This document shows positions 8,447 to 17,260 of a stretch of 64,000 bases of DNA, one piece after another; position 1 is the first letter of the stretch, and every line of letters starts with the position of its first letter. The translations under genes and the position numbers were made by a program. The DNA lies in NCBI GenBank assembly GCA_958366705.1, contig CATXCB010000002.1:155566-219565 (forward strand). Direction: 5' to 3'. This DNA is from an uncultured bacterium. Lineage in GTDB: Bacteria; Cyanobacteriota; Vampirovibrionia; Gastranaerophilales; Gastranaerophilaceae. A model generated the notes under the pieces. The model was not told where the DNA came from, did no database searches, and saw nothing but the letters and a program-made list of their open reading frames with translations.

Positions 8447-8866
8447 TTATCTTTCTTCCATCTTTTCGCTCATTTGCTGTAAATTGTTTTTAAAGGCTTT
8501 GATAAAGTCTTTATTTTCTAAAGTTTTTATAATTTCAGCTTTATCTCCTGCAGCGATAGTTCTTGTTGATTGCAATTCCATAGACGGGTGCAGCAAATTC
8601 ATTGATAAAAAATGTCTGTTTGTTTTATCTGGAGTTTGCTCAATTGTTAATCCAAATGCTTTTCCATAAATATTATTGAAAGTATTTCTTACACTTACAT
8701 TAATGTTTCTGTACTGATTTATATCCGAAATATAATTTTTGGCTTCTTCTGTAATTTTTTGAATTAATTTTGTAACTTCTTCATCTAAATCCATTTTTTT
8801 TACTTTCTGAGTTTTTATGATGCTCATTGTTGTTGGAAATTTCATATTATTATTGTATTTTATCAT
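8447..8866 (-). CDS. Hypothetical protein
   Basis: I do not recognise this 139-residue protein. It is mainly helical and polar, with no signal peptide, membrane segment or cysteine. A central NVSVRNTFNNIYGKAFGL block is followed by LLHPSMELQSTRTIAAGDKAEI. The start could be the first ATG (8866) or internal ATGs at residues 8 and 14. It lies 22 nt downstream of the RelA/SpoT-like gene at 8889-10316 on the same strand, so the two may be cotranscribed and act together. Confidence 0.6.
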   Translation of the reverse strand: MIKYNNNMKFPTTMSIIKTQKVKKMDLDEEVTKLIQKITEEAKNYISDINQYRNINVSVRNTFNNIYGKAFGLTIEQTPDKTNRHFLSMNLLHPSMELQSTRTIAAGDKAEIIKTLENKDFIKAFKNNLQQMSEKMEER

Positions 8867-8888
8867 ATTTTCTCCAATTAATCTATTG

Positions 8889-10316
8889 TTATGCTGTTAA
8901 TTTTAAGTGTGGCTGAAATGTAGCTTTTTTTAAAGCTTGTTCAGCTTCATCAATAGAATGAAGATTTATCATGCTATCTTCGCTCAAAATGCTTTTGAAT
9001 TTTGCAGGCAATTTCGGTTTTATCGACTTGATACCAAGTTCAATATCTCTATAGTAATCATAACAGGCACTTAAGTATTCGTTGTATTCTTTATATTCAG
9101 AATCTGTTAATTTTCCGACTGCCTCTTTGTACTCATCATAAACTTTGCTTAACGTATTTTTACCTTGTCTTGAATCGTATGCAATATGCTCAACTTCTCC
9201 AAAAGGACCTTTACCTCTAATTTGAATTTCCGCTAGTGTTCCGTCTTTTAAAACTGCGTTGAATTGAGCTGTTGTATATCCTGATTCTTTAATGGCTTTA
9301 GTTTCCAGCGGTAGTAATGCGTCTTTAAAACGAGCTATTTCCGGTCTTGTAATTATATCGAATGATTCACCTGTAACAATTTGCAATTCTCTTAATTGGG
9401 TAATTTGAGAATCTGTAAAATATGGAATACCGTTTTTGCCGGTATAGTTGTTTAATTCTGTCATTCTTAGAGGTGTAATATCTTTACCTGCTTTTAATTG
9501 AGCAATAACTTCTTTGTTAATTCCGCTTTTTTCGATTTGTTCCATAGTTGTAACACCTCTATCTAATGCGGATTTTAAAGATGAAACCAATATTTGATTA
9601 ACAACAGGAGCGGATTGTTTTTCTGCTAATGCCAATTTTACATGTCTTGAATAAGTTTGAGCAATTTTTAATTCTTCGGCTGTTAATTTTTCATTTGCAA
9701 AGAATTTTTGCATAACTTTTTGTTCATTTGTTGTTAAGCTTTTTCCTTTAATTTGTAATGTTTTTAAGGTTTCTAAAATGTCTTTAGCTGTTAAGTCAGG
9801 CATAAGAACTCTTCCGCCAATTGCATCTCCAATCATCTTAGATGCAGCTGAATCTGATCTGATGACTTTTCCTTTTTCAAGAACTTTCTTTTCAAGTTTT
9901 GAATAAATAGAGTTTGCACCTTTGGAACGAACACTCAATTCATAGCCTTTAAAAATCCCGCCAATTTCTGTTTTTGCAGTTTTAATAACGTTTGCATATT
10001 GCTCGGCAAGGCGTACTGATACATTGCCAAGTTCAGCTTGCCCGTCTTGATTAATTTTACCTGTTTTAAGATTTTTAAAAATTCTAACTTCTGGTTTAGT
10101 TTGCTTGATTGTCCACGGGGAGATTGGAATTGATATATCCGGTTTTACTTGTAATTCAAAATTATTGCTTTTAAAATTAAGCAATTTTTTACCTGTTTTG
10201 AAATTTACAAATTCTCCATTGACTAAAATATTAGGCTTAACTTTTGATTTTCCAAAGCCTATAGCGAGTTGTTCTCCTTTTTTAGCAACAGATGTTATTG
10301 CTTTTGCAATATTCAT
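8889..10316 (-). CDS. Protein with a divergent RelA/SpoT-like nucleotidyltransferase domain
   Basis: The 475-residue protein is not clearly a known family, but several blocks resemble the (p)ppGpp synthetase fold. SIYSKLEKK (136-144) resembles the K-S-x-x-S/Y-x-K-L segment, and MIGDAIGGRVLM (161-172) resembles the D-x-x-G-x-R-I strand. TTAQFNAVLKDGTLAEIQIR (348-367) with GEVEHIAYD (373-381) resembles the strand ending E-I-Q-I-R and the following E-H helix. A helical insert of about 150 residues separates the halves. No HD hydrolase or TGS domain is present. It could be an alarmone-like synthetase, a toxin or a scaffold. Confidence 0.6.
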   Translation of the reverse strand: MNIAKAITSVAKKGEQLAIGFGKSKVKPNILVNGEFVNFKTGKKLLNFKSNNFELQVKPDISIPISPWTIKQTKPEVRIFKNLKTGKINQDGQAELGNVSVRLAEQYANVIKTAKTEIGGIFKGYELSVRSKGANSIYSKLEKKVLEKGKVIRSDSAASKMIGDAIGGRVLMPDLTAKDILETLKTLQIKGKSLTTNEQKVMQKFFANEKLTAEELKIAQTYSRHVKLALAEKQSAPVVNQILVSSLKSALDRGVTTMEQIEKSGINKEVIAQLKAGKDITPLRMTELNNYTGKNGIPYFTDSQITQLRELQIVTGESFDIITRPEIARFKDALLPLETKAIKESGYTTAQFNAVLKDGTLAEIQIRGKGPFGEVEHIAYDSRQGKNTLSKVYDEYKEAVGKLTDSEYKEYNEYLSACYDYYRDIELGIKSIKPKLPAKFKSILSEDSMINLHSIDEAEQALKKATFQPHLKLTA

Positions 10317-10385
10317 AACATTCCCTTTTAGTTTATTATCCCCTGTATGTATATAAAGTAATTTGTTATAGCAGAATTGCTAAAA

Positions 10386-10421
10386 ACAAAAAAGGTATTA
10401 CAAATTGTAAATACCTTTTTG
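10386..10421 (-). terminator. Rho-independent terminator of the DUF2582 gene
   Basis: The 11-bp stem AAAAAGGTATT/AATACCTTTTT has a 10-nt loop. Read on the minus strand it ends in a T-run, just after the stop of the gene at 10451. The A/T flanks could also let it work on the plus strand. Confidence 0.7.
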
Positions 10422-10450
10422 TTTTTTATTTATAAAATGTAAATCTGTGA

Positions 10451-10675
10451 TTATCTTAAGCTAACTTTTACAGCAGGTCCTTTTTGAGAAATTTCAACTT
10501 TGTTTTCTCTTGCTAACCAGCCAAGGCCTAAATCAGCGAAGTTTCCTTTTAGGTCTAGTTCTTTTTTCATTTTAGCAAATGAAGTAGTGCCATTTTGGTG
10601 TAAGTAGTTGTAGATTTCTCCAGCTGCAAATCCGATTTGTTCTTCTTGTGATAAAGTTACTCTTTTTGTTGCCAT
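10451..10675 (-). CDS. DUF2582 winged helix-turn-helix protein
   Basis: This 74-residue protein matches the small DUF2582 winged-helix family, with IGFAAGEIYNYL, a middle helix SFAKMKKEL and GLGWLARENKVEI as the closing wing. The reading frame is open from 10690, but GGAGGAAAG lies inside that extension and 5 nt before the ATG at 10675, so the start is MATKRVTL. It probably binds DNA or acts as a small regulator; its target is unknown. It is a single-gene transcript with its own terminator. Confidence 0.85.
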   Translation of the reverse strand: MATKRVTLSQEEQIGFAAGEIYNYLHQNGTTSFAKMKKELDLKGNFADLGLGWLARENKVEISQKGPAVKVSLR

Positions 10676-10821
10676 GATTCTTTCCTCCATAATGTAATTA
10701 TTGTTCGTACAACACTTTTTCGATATTCAAATAATAGTTTATTTTCAAAATTGAAACATCATTTTAATAATGTAAATTTAATGCTATTTTATGCTAAAAT
10801 ACATTATAAGGAGTATTGATT

Positions 10822-13800
10822 TTGCTGATTGAGGGTAGCATAGCATCAGAAAAAACTGATATTTTGATTCATAAGTACGCTGAGTTGATTAATAATGGCG
10901 TACCTGCTTCATCTATCCTTGTTATTGTACAAAATTCAACATTGAAAAACAAGTTTCAGGAAAGAGTTTTTGAATTGCTCTCTGTTGATTGTGTTGAAAA
11001 ATTACAAATACATTCTTTTTTTTCACTCGTGTATAATACAATTTCTGATAACTGGGCATTTTTAGAGGACAGAAATATTTTTGACAATCCTGTGATTCTG
11101 CCTAATCTTGCAGGGTTGGAGGTTTCCCAGTTTTTATTAAAAGATATTTTGAAAGATGTTCAATTCAGAGGGTATAATTCAAGAATGTCTCTTTTACATC
11201 AAATTTTTAGAAGATATTCTCTTATTGTTCAAAATAATTTGTCTCAAAAAGAAGTTGATGAGCGGGCAGAAATTCTAAAAGAAGGTTTTTCAGACGAGGC
11301 CTCGCTTGCTATAAAAAAACTGCTAAAAAAAACTCTTGAACTCAGGGATTTTGACTACTTGAGGCAGTGTTTAATGTTTAATTTTGTCTACAAAAATACT
11401 GATTATTTTAAAAATATAAAGTATTTATTTGTGGATGATGCTGATGAATGCACTCCTATTTGTATTGATTTTATTGAGTTTTTGTCAAAGCAGCTGGAAG
11501 ATGTTTATATTACTGCGGATTCTTTGGGCTCATCAAGATGCGGATATTTAAGTGCAGATAAAAATAATCTTGCAAAGCTAAAAAATATATTTAATTCAGA
11601 AATTTTACATGTTGCTGATAATTCAAAATTGACTTCTGATGCAAATAATTTATATAAAAATGTGTATAATTCGGAATCTAATATTTTAAATAATTTTACG
11701 CTGGAGTCCTTTTCAAAAAGATCTTCAATGGCGGATGAGGCTATAAAACGTATTAAAAAGCTTATTGGTGCTAAAGTTAAGCCGTGTGAGATTTCTGTAA
11801 TTTCTCCGGTTATTGATGATATGTTAAAGTTTACACTAAGAGAAAACTTCAAGAATGATATAAATCTTTTATATTTATCAGGTAGTGAAAAACTTATACA
11901 AAACAGGCTTGTTCTTGCTGTTATAACTATTTTGAAATTAAATACAGAGCTGAAAAATACACTCTCAGAATTTGATATAAGGGTTCTGTTATATGAATTT
12001 TTACATATCCCGTTGAAATATTGTGCGGATATATTGTATACGTTCAACAAATCTAAAGAATTAATTCCGTATAATTTTGCAGATGATGAGTATAATCAAA
12101 AATATTCACAATTTTTAGCCCTTATTGAAAGTTTATCAAAGTCTTCAAAAAAAATATCTGAGCAGATTGTAGATATTTATAATGAGTTTTTTAGTTTTGC
12201 GACATTTGATAAGCAGGAAATTAATAAATTTAATTTCTTTTTAAAACAGATTATTGATTTTGAAAATGTTTTTGGTTCTTCCTTTAATTCAAGGAAAGTT
12301 GATATAATTTTGCAGATAGAAAACTCAATAATTTCTGAAAATCCGTATTCGGTATTGGAAATCGACAGAAATGATTTGATTATAGCAACCCCTCAAAAAA
12401 TTATTGATAACCAGATAAAAACAAAATATCAAATATGGCTGGATGTATCAAATTCTGAATGGATAAAGTCTGATACCGGTCCGTTGTATAATGCGTGGGT
12501 ATTTCAAAAATACTGGGATAAAACAAGCTATACAATTGAAGATAATATAGAATTATCTAAGGATAAAAATGCAAGGGTCTTGCGTAAACTTGCTCTTTGC
12601 TGTGAAGAAAATGTTTTTTGTTATTCCAGCTTGTTTGATTCAAACGGAGTTGAAAATTATGGAGCAATTGAAGATTTTATTCTGTGCCGTGCTGAAGAAG
12701 ATTTGACACAAGCTGTACAGCAAGGATTTAGAATCATTCCGCGGCCAGATCAACAGCCGGTTTTAGATTATAAAAACGGTTATATGGGAATTTCTGCAGT
12801 GCCGGGTGCTGGAAAAACCACTATTCTGCTTGCGTTGATTATAAAATTGCTAGAAAGAGGAATAAATCCTGAGCATATTTTTGTTTTGACTTATATGGAT
12901 TCAGCGGCAAGAAATTTTAGAGAACGAATAAAAAATGTCAGAAAAAATTCTTCAAGACTTCCTAATATAAGTACTATTCACGGGCTTGCTTTGAGAATAT
13001 TGAAAGAAAACGGGAATTATGAAAAACTCGGATTGTCCGGTGATTTTGAGATTTGTGACGATTCACAACGCGGAAGAATTTTAAGAGAAATTTCTACAAA
13101 ATTGCATATTGAGCAGAAAATGGCAGAAGAATTTGATAGAGCTGTTTCTGTGTTCAAAATGGGCGGCGGAGTTTTTCCGGAGTTTGTATCTGATGTGAAA
13201 TTGAAAAAGTTCAAACAGTTTTATGCGGGTTATCAGGAAAATCTCAAGGAATATAATTTGATAGATTATGATGATATGCTCATCGGGTCTGTTAAAATTC
13301 TTAAGGAAAATCCTGATATTTTGGCTCATTATCAAGAAATTTGCGAATATATAATAGAAGATGAGGCTCAAGATTCTTCCAGTATACAACAGGAATTAAT
13401 TTCTTTATTATCTGGAAAGCATAAAAATATTATAAGGTGCGGGGATGTTAACCAGTCTATAACAGGAACGTTTTCAAATGCGGATGTTGAAGGTTTTAGA
13501 AGATTTATCACCGAAAATAACAATGTTAGTATGAATTGTTCTCAACGTTGTACACAAGATGTTTGGGAATGTGCAAACAAGCTAGTTGAGACTTCTCTTG
13601 AAAAGAAAGATAGTGATAATGCTTTCTTTAAAATGTTTATGGCTCCAGTGGAAGGCAAAAATCCAAAACAAAACAATGCTGTTAATGCTATGGTTTTTGA
13701 AACTTCAATTGATGAGAAAAACTATATATTGAAGGTTATAAAAAATACACTTGCTAAAAATCCTGATTATACGGTAGGGATTCTATTGAGATATAACTAT

Positions 13801-14703
13801 CAGGTTGCAGCGTGGCAGGATTTGATTGAGAATAGCGGATTAAAGGCTATAACAAGAAATCAATGTCTTGAACAAAAAGCAATTTTTAAAGCTATTTTTG
13901 CGGTTATGAAAATGATTCTTCATCCTTTTGATAATGAAAATCTTGGTGATAACTATGATGTTCTTGCGGAATTGGGTGTGTATAGACGAGGCCTTGGTTC
14001 TGAAATTAAAAAGTATGAAAATCCTTTCATTCAAATTTGTGCAGATAACATTAATAATATGAGTTTAGAGCAATTTTACTGGGATATAAATTATTGGATT
14101 TCTCTGTGTTATCTCCCGCCAAATGAGCTTGCTGTGAAGATTGCTGCTGATTTACATATTTTTAACAGCGAAATTGAAAAGTCTAACATTTATTTGATTT
14201 CAACTTTAATTAAACGTATTTGTATTAAAAATAATTCCTTGGAATATGCGGTTACACGACTTGCAGATTTAGCTAAAAAACCAAACTTGAGCGGATTTAA
14301 ATTCTTTTCTGAAGAAGATGAAGAGGATAAAAAATCATTGCAGGGCAAGGTGCAAATTATGACGATGCATAAGTCTAAAGGGGATGAATTTAATCTTGTC
14401 TTTATCCCTGAAATGTCAGAAAAATTATTCCCGTTAACTCTTGGTTCAATAAATTTAAAGTCTGCCGATTTTATAGAATTGATTAAGTCTTTAAATCCTC
14501 AATATAAGAAAAAGTCCGAGTTTGAGCTTAAGCAGGAAATCTTGGCTGAAAATTTACGATTATTATATGTTGCAATTACAAGGGCAAAAAATCAGTTGAT
14601 TTTTTCTTCGTGTAAAAAAACTAAAACCCGTTTTGGTAAATTACAGCCAAATGCGGAGAGTGTAATATTTAAAGATTTGCTGGAGGTTGAATATGTTGAC
14701 TAA
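10822..14703 (+). CDS. AddAB-like fusion: degenerate AddB-type region plus UvrD/Rep helicase
   Basis: This large protein (about 1293 residues) has two helicase-like halves. The N-terminal half begins with a degenerate Walker A, GSIASEKT, where the family has G-K-T. The C-terminal half is an active-looking superfamily 1 helicase: Q-motif region RPDQQPVLDY, Walker A AVPGAGKTT (about 659), DEAQDSS (about 846), HKSKGDEFNLVF, and motif VI LLYVAITRAKNQL near the end. AAGGAG at 10808-10813 is 8 nt before the TTG at 10822 but only 2 nt before the TTG at 10816, so I choose 10822. The next gene is a matching nuclease and overlaps it. The pair likely processes double-strand breaks. Confidence 0.85.
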   Translation: MLIEGSIASEKTDILIHKYAELINNGVPASSILVIVQNSTLKNKFQERVFELLSVDCVEKLQIHSFFSLVYNTISDNWAFLEDRNIFDNPVILPNLAGLEVSQFLLKDILKDVQFRGYNSRMSLLHQIFRRYSLIVQNNLSQKEVDERAEILKEGFSDEASLAIKKLLKKTLELRDFDYLRQCLMFNFVYKNTDYFKNIKYLFVDDADECTPICIDFIEFLSKQLEDVYITADSLGSSRCGYLSADKNNLAKLKNIFNSEILHVADNSKLTSDANNLYKNVYNSESNILNNFTLESFSKRSSMADEAIKRIKKLIGAKVKPCEISVISPVIDDMLKFTLRENFKNDINLLYLSGSEKLIQNRLVLAVITILKLNTELKNTLSEFDIRVLLYEFLHIPLKYCADILYTFNKSKELIPYNFADDEYNQKYSQFLALIESLSKSSKKISEQIVDIYNEFFSFATFDKQEINKFNFFLKQIIDFENVFGSSFNSRKVDIILQIENSIISENPYSVLEIDRNDLIIATPQKIIDNQIKTKYQIWLDVSNSEWIKSDTGPLYNAWVFQKYWDKTSYTIEDNIELSKDKNARVLRKLALCCEENVFCYSSLFDSNGVENYGAIEDFILCRAEEDLTQAVQQGFRIIPRPDQQPVLDYKNGYMGISAVPGAGKTTILLALIIKLLERGINPEHIFVLTYMDSAARNFRERIKNVRKNSSRLPNISTIHGLALRILKENGNYEKLGLSGDFEICDDSQRGRILREISTKLHIEQKMAEEFDRAVSVFKMGGGVFPEFVSDVKLKKFKQFYAGYQENLKEYNLIDYDDMLIGSVKILKENPDILAHYQEICEYIIEDEAQDSSSIQQELISLLSGKHKNIIRCGDVNQSITGTFSNADVEGFRRFITENNNVSMNCSQRCTQDVWECANKLVETSLEKKDSDNAFFKMFMAPVEGKNPKQNNAVNAMVFETSIDEKNYILKVIKNTLAKNPDYTVGILLRYNYQVAAWQDLIENSGLKAITRNQCLEQKAIFKAIFAVMKMILHPFDNENLGDNYDVLAELGVYRRGLGSEIKKYENPFIQICADNINNMSLEQFYWDINYWISLCYLPPNELAVKIAADLHIFNSEIEKSNIYLISTLIKRICIKNNSLEYAVTRLADLAKKPNLSGFKFFSEEDEEDKKSLQGKVQIMTMHKSKGDEFNLVFIPEMSEKLFPLTLGSINLKSADFIELIKSLNPQYKKKSEFELKQEILAENLRLLYVAITRAKNQLIFSSCKKTKTRFGKLQPNAESVIFKDLLEVEYVD

Positions 14704-15325
14704 TATTTCGCCAAATATGCTAAAAACATACAAAACTTGTCCTAAAAAATTTTACTATCAGTATGTTGAGGGATTAAGAGTTCCAATGTCCTCTCTTCCG
14801 TTTGAGAAAGGTAAGAAAATCCATGCTCTTGCAAATTACTATTTGCAAGGAATAAATATTTCAAGAATAGAAACTGCATTGACAGAGGATGAGCGTATTA
14901 TCTGGAATCTTTTGCTCAACAATCCTTTTTACAAGAAAGACTGCTTGAAATCAGAATTCTATTTAAGTACAAAAATAGGGGATTTTTGGGTAGGAGGAAG
15001 ATTAGATGCTGTTGTGCATGATGGGGATGAATATTATATTCTTGATTATAAGACCGGTTCTATTCCAAAAAATCCTGAGTATGATTATCAAACAATGATT
15101 TATCTTTTATGTTTGGACAGGTATTTAAAACATTATGAATCACTTTCTTTTGTTTATATAAACCTTAAGGATAAACAAAATCATGTTATTAAATTTGATG
15201 AAAAGATGAAACAGTATTATGAACAAAGAATTATTCAAATCTGTTCTCAATTATCATCAGATAGTTTATATCTTCCTAATTTTGATAGTTGTAAACGTTG
15301 TGAGTTTTTAAAAATTTGTTCTTAA
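14693..15325 (+). CDS. PD-(D/E)XK nuclease with AddB/Cas4-like Fe-S cysteines
   Basis: This 210-residue RecB-family nuclease has SPNMLKTYKTCPKKFYYQY at the start, GGRLDAVV and ILDYKTG as the D...D-x-K active site, and CKRCEFLKIC at the end. The first cysteine (KTCP) with the last three gives the C-x(n)-C-x2-C-x5-C set that holds a 4Fe-4S cluster in AddB and Cas4. GGAGG lies 6 nt before the ATG at 14693. The gene overlaps the helicase gene by 11 nt, so the two are translationally coupled and likely form one complex. There are no cas genes nearby. Confidence 0.88.
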   Translation: MLTNISPNMLKTYKTCPKKFYYQYVEGLRVPMSSLPFEKGKKIHALANYYLQGINISRIETALTEDERIIWNLLLNNPFYKKDCLKSEFYLSTKIGDFWVGGRLDAVVHDGDEYYILDYKTGSIPKNPEYDYQTMIYLLCLDRYLKHYESLSFVYINLKDKQNHVIKFDEKMKQYYEQRIIQICSQLSSDSLYLPNFDSCKRCEFLKICS

Positions 15326-15408
15326 TATTCAAAATAGAATGCTTAATTTGACTTATTGTTAATGTATGGTATTCTTGAATTGTTATATTATATATAGGAG
15401 ATGTGAAT

Positions 15409-15459
15409 ATGTTGAAACTTAATCATAGTTTGAAAATCGGGGGGGGGGTGACCTCTTAA
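15409..15459 (+). CDS. Short poly-G leader ORF in front of a prepilin
   Basis: This 16-codon frame starts at an ATG with AGGAG 8 nt upstream and reads MLKLNHSLKIGGGVTS before TAA. It holds a run of ten Gs at 15439-15448, beginning 30 nt after the ATG. One extra G, or loss of two, would move translation into the prepilin frame, which is open with no stop from the tract through 15621 and on to 16343. A near twin lies at 24398. I read it as the true 5' part of the prepilin gene, out of frame in this sequence, or as a phase-variable switch. Confidence 0.6.
   Translation: MLKLNHSLKIGGGVTS
15439..15448 (+). repeat. Homopolymeric G10 tract
   Basis: Ten consecutive Gs in an AT-rich setting. The tract and about 70 nt after it match the tract at 24428 closely, and the first 20 or so bases also match the tract at 50734. 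Such tracts are classic slippage sites. Confidence 0.9.
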
Positions 15460-15534
15460 AGCTTTACTCTGACAGTATTCTAAGGTCTTTAAATTTATTT
15501 GTTTTAAATTTCCGTCCTAATGTAATCCCGCACC

Positions 15535-15625
15535 GTCATCCTGAACCGCTATGTCATGCTGAACTTGTTTCAGGATCTGAATCAAAACGCCCAACAAAAA
15601 GCTTCCGAAACGAGTTCGGAATGAC
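15535..15625 (+). repeat. Dispersed palindromic repeat element
   Basis: The element holds the hairpins CCTGAAC-TTG-TTTCAGG type (in 15553-15577) and TTCCGAAACGAGTTCGGAA, and ends GGAATGAC. Related copies lie at 24584-24677 and 54698-54821. This kind of element (encoding ELVSGSE and NEFGMT when read through) is a widespread dispersed repeat in bacteria. Here it is in frame with the prepilin and supplies the ATG at 15621. Confidence 0.75.
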
Positions 15626-16343
15626 AAGTATACCGAACAAGAGATTCTTCGCATCCGCTCAGAATGACCGTATTCGTAACAAAGCAGCATTCACCCTTGC
15701 CGAAGTCCTCATAACCCTCGGCATAATAGGAATTGTCGCAGCATTAACTATCCCGGGTTTGATGACTGCTTATAAAAAGCATAGAATTGCTACCAAACTA
15801 GAAAAGGCTGTTTCAACTATAAATCAGGCTGTTAAATTATCAGAGGTTGAAAATGGTGAAATGGAAACGTGGGATAAATCCTTATCAAAAGTCGAATTTA
15901 TTGATAAATATTTTCGTCCATATATAAAAATCATGCAAATTTGTGAAAAACAGCGCTCATGCGGGTATGATTCTTCTCCATGGAAATACTTGAATGGAAC
16001 TACCAATGGTTCATATAATTCTCCTTTTAATAATGGCAGAGTGCCTTTTATTTCAATGGATGGAATTTTGTATACATTTGCGTATAATCCTGATGTTATT
16101 CAGGCAGATAATGATAAAGTAATTATTATAGATATTAATGCTTCTGAAAAACCTAATATATTTGGACAGGATGTTTTCTTTTTATACAGGATTGAGGAAG
16201 AAGACTCTATTATTCCTTATGGAGCGCATTTGCCTCAAAGCTCTATAAATAGAGATTGTTCTTTTCAGGGAGCAGGTATGTATTGTGCCGCGGTTATTAG
16301 GGCAAATGGTTGGAAAATTCCTGGCGGATATCCTCTTAAATAG
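15621..16343 (+). CDS. Type IV prepilin-like protein behind a poly-G leader
   Basis: The 240-residue frame holds KAAFTLAEVLITLGIIGIVAA at about residues 23-43, then a globular domain with a Cys pair (ICEKQRSC), DINASEKPNIFGQDVFFL and a C-terminal CAAVIRANGWKIPGGYP block. The ATG at 15621 is the end of a repeat element (GGAATGAC) and has no clear Shine-Dalgarno sequence. The leader region RFFASAQND also comes from repeat DNA. The real start may be the leader ATG at 15409 after a one-base shift in the G tract. It is convergent with pdxA, 2 nt apart. Confidence 0.85.
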   Translation: MTSIPNKRFFASAQNDRIRNKAAFTLAEVLITLGIIGIVAALTIPGLMTAYKKHRIATKLEKAVSTINQAVKLSEVENGEMETWDKSLSKVEFIDKYFRPYIKIMQICEKQRSCGYDSSPWKYLNGTTNGSYNSPFNNGRVPFISMDGILYTFAYNPDVIQADNDKVIIIDINASEKPNIFGQDVFFLYRIEEEDSIIPYGAHLPQSSINRDCSFQGAGMYCAAVIRANGWKIPGGYPLK

Positions 16344-16345
16344 GT

Positions 16346-17260
16346 TTACAGAACTTGTTTTATGGCTGCAATCATTCCATCAGGAGATGCAAGATTTTTT
16401 CCTGCAATATCAAATGCGGTGCCATGACCCGGTGAAGTTCTTATGATATCCAATCCAATTGTTGTGTTAACAGTTTTATCACCTGCTACTGTTTTTATTG
16501 GTATTAAACCTTGATCGTGATAATTTGCAATATAGCAGTCAATTTCGTCTTTTTCATTTTTATAGTAGTGTTTGGCTGCTTTTACAAACAATGTATCTGC
16601 AGGAAGCGGCATTGATATATTTATACCCTGATTTTGTAATTCTTTCACTGCAGGAATAAGAATATCAATTTCTTCAGTGCCTAAAATACCGTCTTCGCCG
16701 GAGTGAGGATTGAATCCGCAAAGTGCAAATTTAGGATTAGATATTCCAAAATGTTTTTCAAAGGTTTTTACTAAATTTATGACTTTTGTTATAACAATAT
16801 TTTTTGTTAGGCTTATGTTTTTTAACGCGCAGTGTCTTGTCAAAAGTAATACTCTAAAATTCTTCGCAACAAAAAGCATTTCTGCAAGCTGGTTATCATG
16901 AGATAAGTATTTTTGCAGAATTTCTGTCTGACCGTTAAAATGATGACCTGCAAGGTGAAGTGCATTTTTGGCAACAGGTGCTGTCACTATTGCTTTAGGT
17001 TTAAGCTCACACACTTTTTTTAGTGACTGAAATGAAAATTCTCCTGCGAATTTGGTAACTTTTCCGGGTTCGATATTTTCGTTATACGGAATTTCTATAA
17101 TTTCATAATTTTTATCCAGTGTTCCATAAAAATCCAAGATTTTTTTATTAGAAATTAGAACAACTTTATCTTCTGATAAATCAAGTTGTCTTAGAGCTTT
17201 AATAGTTATTTCTGCGCCTATTCCATTTGGATCGCCGGTTGTAATTGCTATTTTATTCAT
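16346..17260 (-). CDS. pdxA: PdxA-family 4-phospho acid dehydrogenase
   Basis: This 304-residue protein is a PdxA-family NAD-dependent dehydrogenase. Visible motifs are TTGDPNGIGAEI at the start, HFNGQTEIL, NPHSGEDG, ADTLFVKA, NYHDQGLIPIK and DIIRTSPGHGTAFDIAG. PdxA oxidises 4-hydroxythreonine 4-phosphate in vitamin B6 synthesis. The PdxA2 branch instead oxidises D-threonate or D-erythronate 4-phosphate, and is paired with a DUF1537 kinase. Here the gene overlaps a DUF1537 gene by 8 nt, which favours the PdxA2 role, though one protein could serve both. The sequence alone cannot decide. Confidence 0.88.
   Translation of the reverse strand: MNKIAITTGDPNGIGAEITIKALRQLDLSEDKVVLISNKKILDFYGTLDKNYEIIEIPYNENIEPGKVTKFAGEFSFQSLKKVCELKPKAIVTAPVAKNALHLAGHHFNGQTEILQKYLSHDNQLAEMLFVAKNFRVLLLTRHCALKNISLTKNIVITKVINLVKTFEKHFGISNPKFALCGFNPHSGEDGILGTEEIDILIPAVKELQNQGINISMPLPADTLFVKAAKHYYKNEKDEIDCYIANYHDQGLIPIKTVAGDKTVNTTIGLDIIRTSPGHGTAFDIAGKNLASPDGMIAAIKQVL

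Noticed and set aside
14693..15325. Cas4 of a CRISPR system
   Set aside because: It overlaps the AddAB-like helicase gene and there is no repeat array or other cas gene in the window.
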